Numbered from the stretch's first letter, positions 16,634 to 24,913 are shown. The stretch: DNA of 33,141 bases from Thioalkalivibrio sulfidiphilus (GCF_000377945.1 NZ_KB898955.1:1-33141), one strand, 5' to 3'. The notes: generated by a model not told the origin, from the sequence alone. Translations and numbers: made by a program.

Positions 16634-17560
16634 ATGGAACTCATACGGGGCGCTCACAATCTGCGGCCGCGGCACCGGGGCACGGTGGCCACCATCGGCA
16701 ACTTCGATGGGCTGCACCTGGGCCATCAGGCGGTGCTGGGTCAGCTGGCGGAGAAGGCCGCGGAGCTGGGCCTGCCCACCACGGTGATCAGCTTCGAGCC
16801 CCTGCCCCGGGAGTATTTCCTGGGCGACAAGGCACCGCCCCGGTTGCAGCGCTTCCGGGACAAGTTCCTGGCCCTGCGCCGCTTCTCCGTGGACCGGCTG
16901 CTGTGCCTGCGCTTCGACCGCGGGCTGGCCGAACAGGAGGCTGAAGCCTTCGTGGAGGAGCTGCTGGTCGAGCGGCTCGGGGTGAAGTACCTGGTGGTGG
17001 GCGATGACTTCCGCTTCGGCCGCAAGCGCAGCGGGGACTTCCAGCTGCTGCAGGCACTGGGCCAGCGCCACGGCTTTCACGTGGCCCACATGCACAGCTT
17101 CCAGGTGGACGGCGCGCGGGTGAGCAGCACCCGCATCCGCGAGGCCCTGGCCGCCGGCGACATGGAGACCGCCCAGAAACTGCTGGGCCGCCCCTATCGC
17201 CTCAACGGGCGCGTGGCCCACGGCGACAAGCGGGGCCGGACCATCGGCTTCCCCACCGCCAACCTGCGCATGGGGCCGAGACCGTTGGCGGTGCGCGGGG
17301 TCTACGCGGTGGAGGTGTTCGGACTGAACGGCGACCCGGTGCGAGGCGTTGCGAATGTGGGCACTCGACCCACCGTGGGCGGGCTGGAGAACCGCCTGGA
17401 GGTGCACCTGTTCGATGTCGACGCAAACCTCTACGGGCGCGTCCTGCACGTGGACCTGCTGGCCCGCATCCGGGAGGAACAGCGTTTCGAGTCCCTGGAT
17501 GCCCTCAAGGCCCAGATCGCAAGGGACGTGGATCAGGCGAGAGCGTTTTTCGGCACATAG
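16634..17560 (+). CDS. ribF: Bifunctional riboflavin kinase / FAD synthetase
   Basis: This 308-residue RibF makes FMN and FAD from riboflavin. The N-terminal nucleotidyltransferase domain has TIGNFDGLHLGHQAVL (residues about 19-34, with the HxGH motif) and SSTRIREAL near 156. The C-terminal flavokinase domain has KRGRTIGFPTANL near 198 and GVANVGTRPTVGG near 240. Start is ATG 16634; the ribosome site is weak. In this cluster it sits between murJ and ileS as in many Gammaproteobacteria, with 93 bases before ileS that hold a 17-bp tandem duplication. Confidence 0.96.
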   Translation: MELIRGAHNLRPRHRGTVATIGNFDGLHLGHQAVLGQLAEKAAELGLPTTVISFEPLPREYFLGDKAPPRLQRFRDKFLALRRFSVDRLLCLRFDRGLAEQEAEAFVEELLVERLGVKYLVVGDDFRFGRKRSGDFQLLQALGQRHGFHVAHMHSFQVDGARVSSTRIREALAAGDMETAQKLLGRPYRLNGRVAHGDKRGRTIGFPTANLRMGPRPLAVRGVYAVEVFGLNGDPVRGVANVGTRPTVGGLENRLEVHLFDVDANLYGRVLHVDLLARIREEQRFESLDALKAQIARDVDQARAFFGT

Positions 17561-17575
17561 GGCGCCCCACGGGCG

Positions 17576-17609
17576 CCGCGATCCAGTTTGGCCCGCGATC
17601 CAGTTTGGC
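17576..17609. repeat. Tandem duplication of 17 bp before ileS
   Basis: CCGCGATCCAGTTTGGC occurs twice back to back (17576-17592, 17593-17609) in the ribF-ileS gap. It looks like a recent local duplication; no function is apparent. Confidence 0.9.
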
Positions 17610-17653
17610 AATGAACCCTGCGCCTGCACGGCGCCCCATGGTGAAACGACTCC

Positions 17654-20467
17654 GTGACTGACTACAAAGACACACTCAATCTGCCCCAGACCGAATTCCC
17701 CATGCGCGCCAATCTGGCCCAGCGGGAGCCGGAGATGCTCGCGCACTGGGAAGCGGCCGAGCGCTATCGCAAGCTGCGCGAGGTCTGCGCCGGTCGCCCC
17801 CGCTTCGTGCTGGCCGACGGTCCGCCCTACGCCAACGGCAACATCCACATCGGTCACGCGGTCAACAAGATCCTCAAGGACATCATCGTCAAGAGCCGCA
17901 CCCTGGCGGGCTTCGACGCCGCCTACATCCCCGGCTGGGACTGCCACGGCCTGCCCATCGAGCTGCAGGTCGAGAAGAAGATCGGCAAGGTGGGACACGA
18001 GGTGGACGCCGCCGCCTTCCGCAAGGCCTGCCGCGAGTACGCCCTGGAGCAGGTGGACAGCCAGCGCCAGGACTTCAAGCGCCTGGGCGTGCTGGGTGAC
18101 TGGGAGAACCCCTACCTCACCATGGACTACCAGGTGGAGGCGGACACCGTGCGCGCACTGGGCCGCATCATCGAACGCGGCCACCTGCTCAAGGGCGAGA
18201 AGCCTGTGCACTGGTGTGTGGACTGCGGCTCGGCACTGGCCGAGGCCGAGGTGGAGTACGAGGACAAGACCTCGCACGCCATCGACGTGCGCTTCCGCCT
18301 GGACGACGAGCTCGACTTCCTGCGCCGCTGCGCCCTGGAGAACGAGGGCGACGGCCCGGTCTCCGTGGTCATCTGGACCACCACCCCGTGGACCCTGCCC
18401 GCCAACCAGGCCGTGTGCCTGCACCCGGAGCTTGAATACGCCCTGGTGCACGTGAACGGCGAGCGCCTGATCATGGCCGCCGACCTGGTAGAACCCGCCA
18501 TGAAGCGCTACGGGTTCACCGATGCCCGCATCATCGGCCGCTGCCAGGGCGCCGCCCTCGAAGGCGCCCTGCTGCACCACCCCTTCCTCGACCGCAAGGT
18601 CCCCGTGATCCTGGGCGAACACGTGACGCTTGAGGCCGGCACCGGCTGCGTGCACACGGCCCCCGGCCACGGCCAGGACGACTACATCGTCGGCCTGCGC
18701 TACGGCCTGGCCGTGGACAACCCGGTGGGTCCCGACGGCAAGTTCCTGCCCGGAACGGAATTCTTCGCCGGCGAGTCGGTGCACCAGGCCAACGGCCACG
18801 TGATCGAGGTGCTGCGCGAACGCGGCGCCCTGGTGCTGGCCGAGAAGCTGCGCCACAGCTACCCCCACTGCTGGCGCCACAAGACCCCGATCATCTTCCG
18901 CGCCACGCCCCAGTGGTTCATCAGCATGGAGCAGGCTGAACTGCGCGAGCAGGCACTCAAGGCCATCCAGCAGGTGCAGTGGGTGCCCCAGTGGGGCCAG
19001 GCGCGCATCGAGGGCATGGTGGCCGGTCGCCCCGACTGGTGCATCTCCCGCCAGCGCAACTGGGGAGTGCCCATCCCCCTGTTCGTGCACCTGGAGACCG
19101 GCCGCCTGCATCCGGACACCCCTGCGCTCATCGAGGCGGTGGCCCAGCGCATCGAAAGCCAGGGCATCGAGGCCTGGTTCTCCCTGGACCCCAGCGAACT
19201 GCTCGGTGACGAGGCCGCCGAGTACCAGAAAGTGAGCGACACCCTGGACGTGTGGTTCGACTCCGGCGTGACCCACGCCACGGTCACCGACAAGCGTGCC
19301 GAGCTGGGCCTGCCCGCCGACCTGTACCTGGAGGGCTCCGACCAGCACCGCGGCTGGTTCCAGTCCTCCCTGCTCACCGCCGTCGCCATGCGCGGCACGG
19401 CGCCCTACAAGGCGGTGCTCACCCACGGCTTCACCGTGGACGCCCAGGGCCAGAAGATGTCCAAGTCCAAGGGCAACGTGGTCGCCCCCCAGAAGGTGGT
19501 GGATACCCTGGGCGCCGACATCCTGCGCCTGTGGGTGGCGGCCACCGACTACAGCGCCGAGATGGCGGTCTCCGACGAGATCTTGAAGCGCACCGCGGAC
19601 GCCTACCGGCGCATGCGCAACACCGCGCGCTTCCTGCTGGCCAACCTCACCGGCTTCGACCCCGCCAAAGACATGCTCGCGCCCGGGCAGATGCTGCCGC
19701 TCGACCGCTGGGCCGTGGACCAGGCGCTGAAGGTCCAGCAGAAGGTCACCGGCGCCTACGAGCAGTACCAGTTCCACCAGATCTACCAGCGGGTGCACAA
19801 CTTCTGCTCTGTGGAACTGGGCAGTTTCTACCTGGACGTGATCAAGGACCGCCAGTACACCACCCAGGCAGACAGCATCGCCCGGCGCTCCGCCCAGACC
19901 GCCATGTACCACATCATCGAGGCCATGGTGCGCTGGCTGGCCCCGATCCTCTCCTTCACCGCCGAGGAGATCTGGCAGGAGATCCCCGGCGAACGAAACG
20001 CATCCGTGCTGTTCAACACCTGGTACCAGGGCCTGTTCGCCCTGGACGCCTCCGAGGCCATGAACGAGGACTTCTGGGCCACGCTCCTGGACGTGCGCCA
20101 GGCGGTGAACCGGGAGATGGAAAAACTGCGCGCCGCCAAGGCCAGCTCACTGGATGCCGAGGTGGACCTCTACTGCGACCCGGCCCTGGCCGAGACCCTG
20201 GGGCGGCTGGGCGAGGAACTGCGCTTCGTGCTCATCACCTCCTATGCCCGGGTGCACGACGCCGCCAGCCGCCCGGACGACGCGGTGGACACCCCGCTGG
20301 AGGACGGCACGAAGCTCTGGACCCGCGTGACCCGCAGCGAGCACGCCAAGTGCCCGCGCTGCTGGCACCACCGGCACGACATCGGCGCCAACAGCGAGCA
20401 CCCGGAACTGTGCGGGCGCTGCGTGGAGAACGTGACGGGCGCCGGCGAGCAGCGGCGCTTTGCCTAG
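17654..20467 (+). CDS. ileS: Isoleucyl-tRNA synthetase
   Basis: This 937-residue class I aminoacyl-tRNA synthetase charges tRNA-Ile and edits mischarged Val. The HIGH motif is in [20 protein letters not shown] (near residue 57), the CP1 editing domain contains [14 protein letters not shown] and [16 protein letters not shown], and the KMSKS loop is in [15 protein letters not shown] (near 600). The C-terminal zinc site has two Cys pairs (CPRCW and CGRC). This is the bacterial mupirocin-sensitive type by length and zinc tail. The start is GTG at 17654 ([18 protein letters not shown]), with no strong ribosome site. Confidence 0.98.
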   Translation: MTDYKDTLNLPQTEFPMRANLAQREPEMLAHWEAAERYRKLREVCAGRPRFVLADGPPYANGNIHIGHAVNKILKDIIVKSRTLAGFDAAYIPGWDCHGLPIELQVEKKIGKVGHEVDAAAFRKACREYALEQVDSQRQDFKRLGVLGDWENPYLTMDYQVEADTVRALGRIIERGHLLKGEKPVHWCVDCGSALAEAEVEYEDKTSHAIDVRFRLDDELDFLRRCALENEGDGPVSVVIWTTTPWTLPANQAVCLHPELEYALVHVNGERLIMAADLVEPAMKRYGFTDARIIGRCQGAALEGALLHHPFLDRKVPVILGEHVTLEAGTGCVHTAPGHGQDDYIVGLRYGLAVDNPVGPDGKFLPGTEFFAGESVHQANGHVIEVLRERGALVLAEKLRHSYPHCWRHKTPIIFRATPQWFISMEQAELREQALKAIQQVQWVPQWGQARIEGMVAGRPDWCISRQRNWGVPIPLFVHLETGRLHPDTPALIEAVAQRIESQGIEAWFSLDPSELLGDEAAEYQKVSDTLDVWFDSGVTHATVTDKRAELGLPADLYLEGSDQHRGWFQSSLLTAVAMRGTAPYKAVLTHGFTVDAQGQKMSKSKGNVVAPQKVVDTLGADILRLWVAATDYSAEMAVSDEILKRTADAYRRMRNTARFLLANLTGFDPAKDMLAPGQMLPLDRWAVDQALKVQQKVTGAYEQYQFHQIYQRVHNFCSVELGSFYLDVIKDRQYTTQADSIARRSAQTAMYHIIEAMVRWLAPILSFTAEEIWQEIPGERNASVLFNTWYQGLFALDASEAMNEDFWATLLDVRQAVNREMEKLRAAKASSLDAEVDLYCDPALAETLGRLGEELRFVLITSYARVHDAASRPDDAVDTPLEDGTKLWTRVTRSEHAKCPRCWHHRHDIGANSEHPELCGRCVENVTGAGEQRRFA

Positions 20468-20473
20468 GGAAAT

Positions 20474-20634
20474 GAATGGACAGGATGAAAGACTGGGGCG
20501 AAAGACAAAACACTGGACAGGATTAACATGATTTACAAGATTATTTCTTAAAGGCTTTTTAATCCTGTAAATCATGTTAATCCTGTCTGATCCTTTTGCT
20601 CTCGGGTCTTTATCCTGTTCATCCTGTCCATTCC
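20474..20634. repeat. Nested inverted repeat (ACAGGAT/AACATGATTTACAGGATT type) between ileS and lspA
   Basis: Inner arms of 28 nt with one mismatch (20516-20543, 20560-20587) lie inside outer arms carrying AATGGACAGGATGA. Units of 8-9 nt built on ACAGGAT repeat in both arms. It fills the whole gap and ends 16 bases before lspA. Confidence 0.85.
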
Positions 20635-20650
20635 GATTCTGAGCAATTCC

Positions 20651-21142
20651 ATGTTGAAATGGTTATGGCTGTCCGCCGTGGTGGTCGTCCTCGACCAGGC
20701 CACCAAGTACATCGCCGAGCGCGCCCTGGTGCTCTACGCCCCGGTGGAGATCACCCCGTTCTTTAACTTCACCCTGGTCTACAACCCCGGCGCCGCCTTC
20801 AGCTTCCTGGGTGACGCCTCCGGCTGGCAGCGCTGGTTCTTCGTCGCCGTGGCCTTCGGCGCCTCGATATTCATCTTATGGTGGCTCAGGAATCTGCGCG
20901 CCGACGAGCGCTGGACCGCCGCCAGTCTCACCCTGATCCTGGGGGGGGCCATCGGCAACGTCATCGACCGCCTCTGGCATGGCCATGTGATTGATTTCCT
21001 GGATTTCCACTATGCCGGCTACCACTGGCCCGCCTTCAACGTGGCCGACACCGCCATCACCGTTGGCGCCGTGGTGCTGGTGGGGTACAGTCTGTTGTTC
21101 GCGCGGGAGTCCGACGCCCCCGGCGCAGGAGGTCGATCATGA
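20651..21142 (+). CDS. lspA: Lipoprotein signal peptidase (signal peptidase II)
   Basis: This 163-residue inner-membrane aspartyl protease removes prolipoprotein signal peptides. It has four hydrophobic segments, starting WLWLSAVVVVLDQATKY. Conserved boxes are FTLVYNPGAAFSFL (40-53), GGAIGNVIDRLWHGHVIDFLDF (98-119) and FNVADTAI (129-136); the likely catalytic dyad is Asp115 and Asp133. Start ATG 20651 has no clear ribosome site and follows the repeat element. The end overlaps fkpB by 4 bases. Confidence 0.96.
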   Translation: MLKWLWLSAVVVVLDQATKYIAERALVLYAPVEITPFFNFTLVYNPGAAFSFLGDASGWQRWFFVAVAFGASIFILWWLRNLRADERWTAASLTLILGGAIGNVIDRLWHGHVIDFLDFHYAGYHWPAFNVADTAITVGAVVLVGYSLLFARESDAPGAGGRS

Positions 21143-21576
21143 TTGCCTACGGCAGCAAGGTGCGCATGCACTACACCATCGCCCTGGAAGACGGCATGGT
21201 GGCCGATACCACCGAGGGCGAGGCGCCCTTCGAATTCGTCATGGGTGCCGGCGACCTGGAGGAAGGCCTTGAACTGGCGCTGATCGGTCTCGAACCCGGT
21301 GACAAGCAGACCCTCACGCTCACCCCCGAGCAGGCCTTCGGCTACCCCAGCCCCGCCGCCGTGCAGGACATGCCCCGGTCCGACTTCCCCCCGAACATGC
21401 AACTCAAGCCCGGCCTGATCGTCACCTTCTCCACCCCCACCGGCGACGAACTGCCCGGCACCATCATGGAAGTGGACAAGGACACCGTGAAGGTGGATTT
21501 CAACCACCCCCTGGCCGGGCATGAGATCACCTACTCGGTAGAGATCCTGGACGTGGGGACTGGGATGGCCCCTTGA
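21139..21576 (+). CDS. fkpB: FKBP-type peptidyl-prolyl isomerase FkpB/SlpA
   Basis: This 145-residue SlyD-like prolyl isomerase of the SlpA branch has an FKBP domain split by an insert-in-flap domain: GSKVRMHYTIALEDG, then FEFVMGAGDLEEGLELALIG (about 31-50), AFGYPSPAAVQDMPRSDFP in the insert region, and VDFNHPLAGHEITYSVEIL at the end. It lacks the His-rich metal tail of SlyD. The ATG is in an ATGA overlap with the lspA stop and has AGGAGG upstream, so translation is coupled. lspA-fkpB-ispH is a conserved cluster. Confidence 0.94.
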   Translation: MIAYGSKVRMHYTIALEDGMVADTTEGEAPFEFVMGAGDLEEGLELALIGLEPGDKQTLTLTPEQAFGYPSPAAVQDMPRSDFPPNMQLKPGLIVTFSTPTGDELPGTIMEVDKDTVKVDFNHPLAGHEITYSVEILDVGTGMAP

Positions 21577-21577
21577 A

Positions 21578-21690
21578 GGCAGTGGCTAGTGGCTAGTCTC
21601 AAGTGGCAAGGAAAACCACCCTCACCCAGCCCTCTCCCTGAGGGAGAGGGGGCTTCCCTTGCCACTTGAGACTTGCCACTTGCCACTGCC
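21578..21690. repeat. Heptad-unit inverted repeat with a second palindrome nested in its loop
   Basis: The 34-nt arms (21578-21611, 21657-21690; units GGCTAGT or GGCAAGT, CTCAAGT, GGCAAGG) differ only at two positions. The loop carries an unrelated perfect hairpin, CCCTCTCCC/GGGAGAGGG (21630-21650), of a type common in proteobacterial intergenic regions. Confidence 0.9.
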
Positions 21691-21714
21691 TTCGAAGGTT
21701 CATTCGAAGGTTCA
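21691..21714. repeat. Tandem duplication of 12 bp before ispH
   Basis: TTCGAAGGTTCA is present twice in a row immediately after the inverted repeat. It lies about 60 bases before the ispH start and may overlap its promoter; no clear -35/-10 pair is seen. Confidence 0.9.
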
Positions 21715-21772
21715 TTCCCGACCCCTTTAATGGGACAATAGTCACCCGTTCCAACACCACCGGTCCTTTCCC

Positions 21773-22705
21773 ATGCAAGTCATTCTCGCCAACCCCCGCG
21801 GTTTCTGCGCCGGCGTGGATCGCGCCATCGATATCGTCGAGCGCGCCCTCACCCTGTTTGGCAAACCCATCTATGTGCGTCACGAGGTGGTGCACAACAA
21901 GTTCGTGGTGGAGGACCTGCGCAACAAGGGTGCGGTGTTCGTTGAGGAACTGGACGAGGTACCTGACGGCGCCACGGTAATCTTCAGCGCCCACGGCGTG
22001 GCGCGCAGCGTGGTGCAGGAGGCGGAGCGGCGCGGCCTGCGGGTGTTCGACGCCACCTGCCCCCTGGTGACCAAGGTGCACATGGAGGTGGACCGCCATG
22101 CCCGGCGCGGCGAGGAGGTGATCCTCATCGGTCATGCAGGACACCCGGAGGTGGACGGCACCCTGGGCCAGTACGACCGCAGCCACGGTGGTGAGATGTA
22201 CCTGGTTGAAACGGTTGAGGATGCCGAGCGCATCCAGATCAGAAACCCCGACGCCCTGGCCTACGTCACCCAGACCACCCTGTCGGTGGACGACACCCTG
22301 GACATCATCGAGACCCTCAAGAGCCGCTTCCCGAACATCCAGGGCCAGAAGCGCGACGACATCTGCTACGCCACCCAGAACCGCCAGGACGCCGTGAAGC
22401 AACTGGCCTCCGTATGCGACCTGTTCCTGGTGGTGGGCTCCCCCAACAGCTCCAACTCCAACCGGCTGCGGGAGATCGCCGAGAAACTGGGGGTGGAGGC
22501 CTATCTGGTGGACAACGCCGATCAGATCGAGGACCGGTGGCTGGAGGGCAAGACCCAGGTGGGCGTCACCGCTGGCGCATCGGCGCCGGAACTGCTGGTG
22601 CAGGAGGTGGTGGAACATCTCCGCGCTAATGGCATGAACACGGTCACCGAACACGGCGGCAAGCGCGAGAACATTGTATTCAGCCTGCCCAAGGCTTTAC
22701 GTTGA
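21773..22705 (+). CDS. ispH: 4-hydroxy-3-methylbut-2-enyl diphosphate reductase
   Basis: This 310-residue iron-sulfur enzyme performs the last step of the MEP isoprenoid pathway, reducing HMBPP to IPP and DMAPP. The three cluster-binding cysteines are Cys12 ([11 protein letters not shown]), Cys96 ([10 protein letters not shown]) and Cys198 ([10 protein letters not shown]). Substrate residues His41, His74, His124, Glu126 and Thr167 are in place. ATG 21773 begins [10 protein letters not shown]; no ribosome site is visible. Together with ispB in this window it feeds quinone synthesis, although the two are in separate transcripts. Confidence 0.97.
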   Translation: MQVILANPRGFCAGVDRAIDIVERALTLFGKPIYVRHEVVHNKFVVEDLRNKGAVFVEELDEVPDGATVIFSAHGVARSVVQEAERRGLRVFDATCPLVTKVHMEVDRHARRGEEVILIGHAGHPEVDGTLGQYDRSHGGEMYLVETVEDAERIQIRNPDALAYVTQTTLSVDDTLDIIETLKSRFPNIQGQKRDDICYATQNRQDAVKQLASVCDLFLVVGSPNSSNSNRLREIAEKLGVEAYLVDNADQIEDRWLEGKTQVGVTAGASAPELLVQEVVEHLRANGMNTVTEHGGKRENIVFSLPKALR

Positions 22706-22770
22706 GCACTCAGATTCGATTTGGATTGGCTACCAGGAAATCCCATCCTTTGGATCTATCTTCCCCTCGA

Positions 22771-23175
22771 TCAGGCATCAGGCGAGATCACGTGCACCGT
22801 TGGAAAATAGGTGCGATAGCGGCGTGTATCACGGGTGAGTAAGGGAAGTTCTGCCACTGCGGCGTGAGCGCCGATGAAGAAATCGGGCAGCACATTGTGC
22901 TTCATACCGCCCTTCCTGCGATAGCGCATGAAGGCCTTGCCCGCCAGGAAAAGAGCGGCCCGGGGGATCTCCATAAACCGGAGTTGTAGATCGGAGACGA
23001 CTGTTTCCAGTTCTTCCACCTGCTCAAAAGCAAGGGACAACTCCGCATATACAACCGGATTGATGGCCAGTTCATGGGCAGCGGATAACTGGCGCAATCG
23101 CGTGACGGACCATTCCGCCCACTGGGGATCGTCCTCCAGCACGTCAATGAGGACGTTCGTATCGACAAGTACCAC
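22771..23175 (-). CDS. vapC: PIN-domain toxin (VapC type), module 1, apparently intact
   Basis: This 134-residue PIN-domain ribonuclease is probably the toxin of a VapBC-type module. The acidic catalytic set is complete: Asp5 (LVDTNVLID), Glu45 (YAEL), Asp98 (LPDFFIG) and Asp116 (TRDTRRY). Such toxins cleave tRNA or rRNA and act in the cytoplasm; the target cannot be read from sequence. The start is GTG at 23175, directly after the antitoxin TAA, so translation is coupled. It is the only one of the three PIN toxins in this cluster that is unbroken. Confidence 0.9.
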   Translation of the reverse strand: MVLVDTNVLIDVLEDDPQWAEWSVTRLRQLSAAHELAINPVVYAELSLAFEQVEELETVVSDLQLRFMEIPRAALFLAGKAFMRYRRKGGMKHNVLPDFFIGAHAAVAELPLLTRDTRRYRTYFPTVHVISPDA

Positions 23176-23424
23176 TTACGCTTCTCCGCGCAGCAGTTCC
23201 ATCAGCTCATCTGTTCTCCACTTGACGGTCGCGCGGCCACGGGCCTGTTCGAACCGGTCCCGAACGGGCGCCTTGCGCCGCCCCCGCCCCTGCACCTTAC
23301 GAATTATGATCCGGCCTTGCTCATCAACGTCAAAGTCAATCTGACTGCCAGGACCGAGCCCCAAGCTTTCCCGAACCTTCTTGGGAATGGTCACCTGACC
23401 CTTGCTTGTCAGCGTATGGCTCAT
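23176..23424 (-). CDS. vapB: AbrB/MazE-type antitoxin, module 1
   Basis: This 82-residue antitoxin has an N-terminal SpoVT-AbrB swapped-hairpin DNA-binding domain (LTSKGQVTIPKKVRESLGL, then GSQIDFDVDEQGRIIIRKV). The basic linker and the C-terminal segment EQARGRATVKWRTDELMELL would wrap the PIN toxin. ATG 23424 is chosen because AGGAGG precedes it and the AbrB fold starts here; the frame is open for 17 more codons upstream. A palindrome at 23445-23469 is the likely autoregulatory operator. Confidence 0.9.
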   Translation of the reverse strand: MSHTLTSKGQVTIPKKVRESLGLGPGSQIDFDVDEQGRIIIRKVQGRGRRKAPVRDRFEQARGRATVKWRTDELMELLRGEA

Positions 23425-23444
23425 AGGGTGTGTCCTCCTACTCA

Positions 23445-23469
23445 GTATTACATTTTCATAATGTAATAC
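23445..23469. promoter_or_regulatory. Palindromic operator upstream of antitoxin 1
   Basis: There are perfect 10-bp arms (GTATTACATT and complement) around 5 bases, ending a few bases before the AGGAGG site. Location and symmetry suit binding by the AbrB-type antitoxin and its toxin complex. Confidence 0.75.
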
Positions 23470-23487
23470 CCGCAATATCGCTAAAGC

Positions 23488-23545
23488 AACATCAAGGGGC
23501 CAGAGTCGTTGAAATTGATTTCAACGACTTTGACCCCTTGATGTT
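23488..23545. repeat. GGGGTCAGAGT-type hairpin, copy A
   Basis: 28-nt arms with two mismatches (23488-23515, 23518-23545) have almost no loop. It lies between module 1 and module 2, 3 bases from the toxin 2 stop. It resembles the REP-like hairpins that accompany RAYT transposases in other bacteria; no such gene is in the window. Confidence 0.92.
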
Positions 23546-23548
23546 CTG

Positions 23549-23767
23549 TTACCAGAGGCACCGAATCGAAAAATCACGAAATGCCGGATCGGCCGTCACC
23601 AGGGGCACCTGTTCCAATTCTGCCTGGGCGGCCAGTATCCGGTGGAACGGGTCGCGGTGGTTGACCGAATATGCCCCGGCATGGATGGATTGCCGGTAGT
23701 TCGCGGACAATCGCGAGTCATTTGTGAGCCACCACAGCAGGGCATGGGTGTCGAGCAGGATTCGCAC
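23549..23767 (-). pseudogene. PIN-domain toxin, module 2, internally deleted
   Basis: From the GTG at 23767, overlapping the antitoxin TAG by one base, the product is only 72 residues. It begins like a DTHALLWW-type VapC (RILLDTHALLWWLTNDSRLS) and ends like one (HRDPFHRILAAQ, PLVTADPAF, FSIRCLW). The roughly 50 middle residues that normally lie between them, including the second acidic catalytic residue, are missing without loss of frame. A TTG at 23779 is a less likely start. The protein is very probably inactive. Confidence 0.82.
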
Positions 23768-23997
23768 TACTTTTCCCAAGCAGCGAGTTCATCTTCTGGC
23801 AGGGGATCGAAGAAAGCCTCCTCGACCCGGCCCTTGATGCGCCCGGGCTGACGCTTTGACGGGGTGGATCCCAAGGGAACCAGGCGTGCGTAGGGCCGGC
23901 CGGCCTTGGCCAAGATGATTTCCTCGCCGTCATGCGCCCGTTTCAAGAGCCGCGACAGATGCGTTTTCGCTTCGTGTACGTTGACCGTGGTGCTCAT
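23767..23997 (-). CDS. Phd/YefM-type antitoxin, module 2
   Basis: This 76-residue antitoxin is of the prevent-host-death family: TTVNVHEAKTHLSRLLKRAH (residues 3-22), GEEIILAKAGRPYARLVPL (24-42), then a C-terminal toxin-binding tail with FDPLPEDELAAW. It is apparently complete, although its partner toxin has lost its centre. A GGGGG site precedes the ATG. Upstream, CTTAG-type repeats around 24016-24035 could be its operator, but this is weak. Confidence 0.88.
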   Translation of the reverse strand: MSTTVNVHEAKTHLSRLLKRAHDGEEIILAKAGRPYARLVPLGSTPSKRQPGRIKGRVEEAFFDPLPEDELAAWEK

Positions 23998-24052
23998 GAG
24001 CGCCCCCAGAATGCCTTAGCCTTAAGACTTAGTCTATTCTTCAACGTCCCAG

Positions 24053-24112
24053 GAAGATCAAGGGGTCAGAGTTGTTGTAATTGATTTCAACAACTCTGAC
24101 CCCTTGATCTTC
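24053..24112. repeat. GGGGTCAGAGT-type hairpin, copy B
   Basis: 29-nt arms with a single mismatch (24053-24081, 24084-24112) and a 2-nt centre lie between module 2 and the end of toxin 3. Core GGGGTCAGAGTTGTTG is shared with copies A and C. Confidence 0.94.
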
Positions 24113-24122
24113 AGGATCGAAC

Positions 24123-24583
24123 TCAGGAAGACGGTGTCGTTTCACCCGCTTCAGGCAAGTCTGTCTCAAAGGGGTTCAGTACCAGAATGCCACTCAGCAT
24201 CTGGCCGTGCTGGAGATCTTCGGTCAGCAGGAAGCGGCAACCCGCGCGCACGGCGGCACCCACGATCAGCGAGTCCTACCACGAGAGCCGATAACGGGAC
24301 TCCACGGACCAAGCCGCCTCCAACACGGCATCATCCGTCTGCACGGGCCGCCAGGTGATCAGGTCACGAATGTCTGCACGCGCCAGCTCGGGATCCATGC
24401 CGGGCGAAAGGCGGCGGGTCACTACCTGATAGTACTCCTGCAGAACTTGGTAACTCAGCCGACCCAATCCCCGGTTCCACAACACTTCGATCCAGCGGGC
24501 CGCCTGACGCTGCTTTTCGGGTGCGCTCGCGCGTCCCGGGCATATACGAGGATATTGGTATCAACGAAGTACAGGTCGGTCAT
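24123..24583 (-). pseudogene. PIN-domain toxin, module 3, frameshifted and with a nonsense codon
   Basis: The start ATG 24583 overlaps the antitoxin by 23 bases and gives MTDLYFVDTNILVYARDARA, a typical PIN beginning. A single-base change then shifts the frame; the continuation (PEKQRQAARWIEV, RLSYQVLQEYYQVVTRRL) is in the next frame. Further on, after RYRLSW, a TAG stands where relatives have Trp (WWD), and the C-terminal part DSLIVGAAVRAGCRFLLTED follows. Two independent lesions mean no functional toxin. Confidence 0.85.
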
Positions 24584-24803
24584 ACAACTTTTCCCTGTCC
24601 GGATAGGTTCCATCTGCGGCCTTCAACGCCTTGACAGGGCGCTGTATGAAGCGCTCCAGGGCCGCCAATCGCTGCGCTTCCTGTTCCCTGCGTTCGCGCA
24701 GAATCCGCCCGACGAGACGGGAAACGCTCGTCCCCTGCCGCGCGGCCTCTATACGAGCCCAGCGCGCCGTCTCTTCGTCCAGCGTTATCGTCACATTCTT
24801 CAT
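24561..24803 (-). CDS. Ribbon-helix-helix antitoxin, module 3
   Basis: This 80-residue protein with an N-terminal ribbon-helix-helix DNA-binding domain (KNVTITLDEETARWARIEAA, then TSVSRLVGRIL) and a charged C-terminal arm is the likely antitoxin of the broken PIN gene it overlaps. It is intact. No Shine-Dalgarno is present before ATG 24803, and the promoter position suggests a leaderless mRNA. Confidence 0.85.
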   Translation of the reverse strand: MKNVTITLDEETARWARIEAARQGTSVSRLVGRILRERREQEAQRLAALERFIQRPVKALKAADGTYPDREKLYDRPVLR

Positions 24804-24810
24804 CTACACG

Positions 24811-24839
24811 AAACTAGTGCGACACGAGGTTCGTGTCAA
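24811..24839 (-). promoter_or_regulatory. Promoter and operator of module 3 antitoxin
   Basis: Minus strand: -35 TTGACA (24839-24834), 17-base spacer, -10 TAGTTT (24816-24811). The palindrome ACACGAnnnTCGTGT (24822-24836) overlaps the spacer and -35 box, with another TTTCGTGTA half-site at the start site. This fits autorepression by the ribbon-helix-helix antitoxin. Confidence 0.7.
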
Positions 24840-24850
24840 GCAAGCAGAAC

Positions 24851-24910
24851 AATCAAGGGGTCAGAGTTGTTGAAACCGAAACCAATTTCAACAACTCTGA
24901 CCCCTTGATT
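24851..24910. repeat. GGGGTCAGAGT-type hairpin, copy C
   Basis: Perfect 25-nt arms (24851-24875, 24886-24910) have a 10-nt loop. It ends 3 bases from the pilE stop and so may also act as the 3' end of the pilus operon. Confidence 0.94.
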
Positions 24911-24913
24911 TTT

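Noticed and set aside
16304-19912. Minus-strand open frame of 1202 codons opposite murJ, ribF and ileS
   Set aside because: It crosses several genes with unmistakable motifs on the other strand; a high-GC antisense artefact.
24207-24908. Plus-strand frame of 233 codons across TA module 3
   Set aside because: It runs antisense through the antitoxin and toxin remnant and through hairpin C; no homology.
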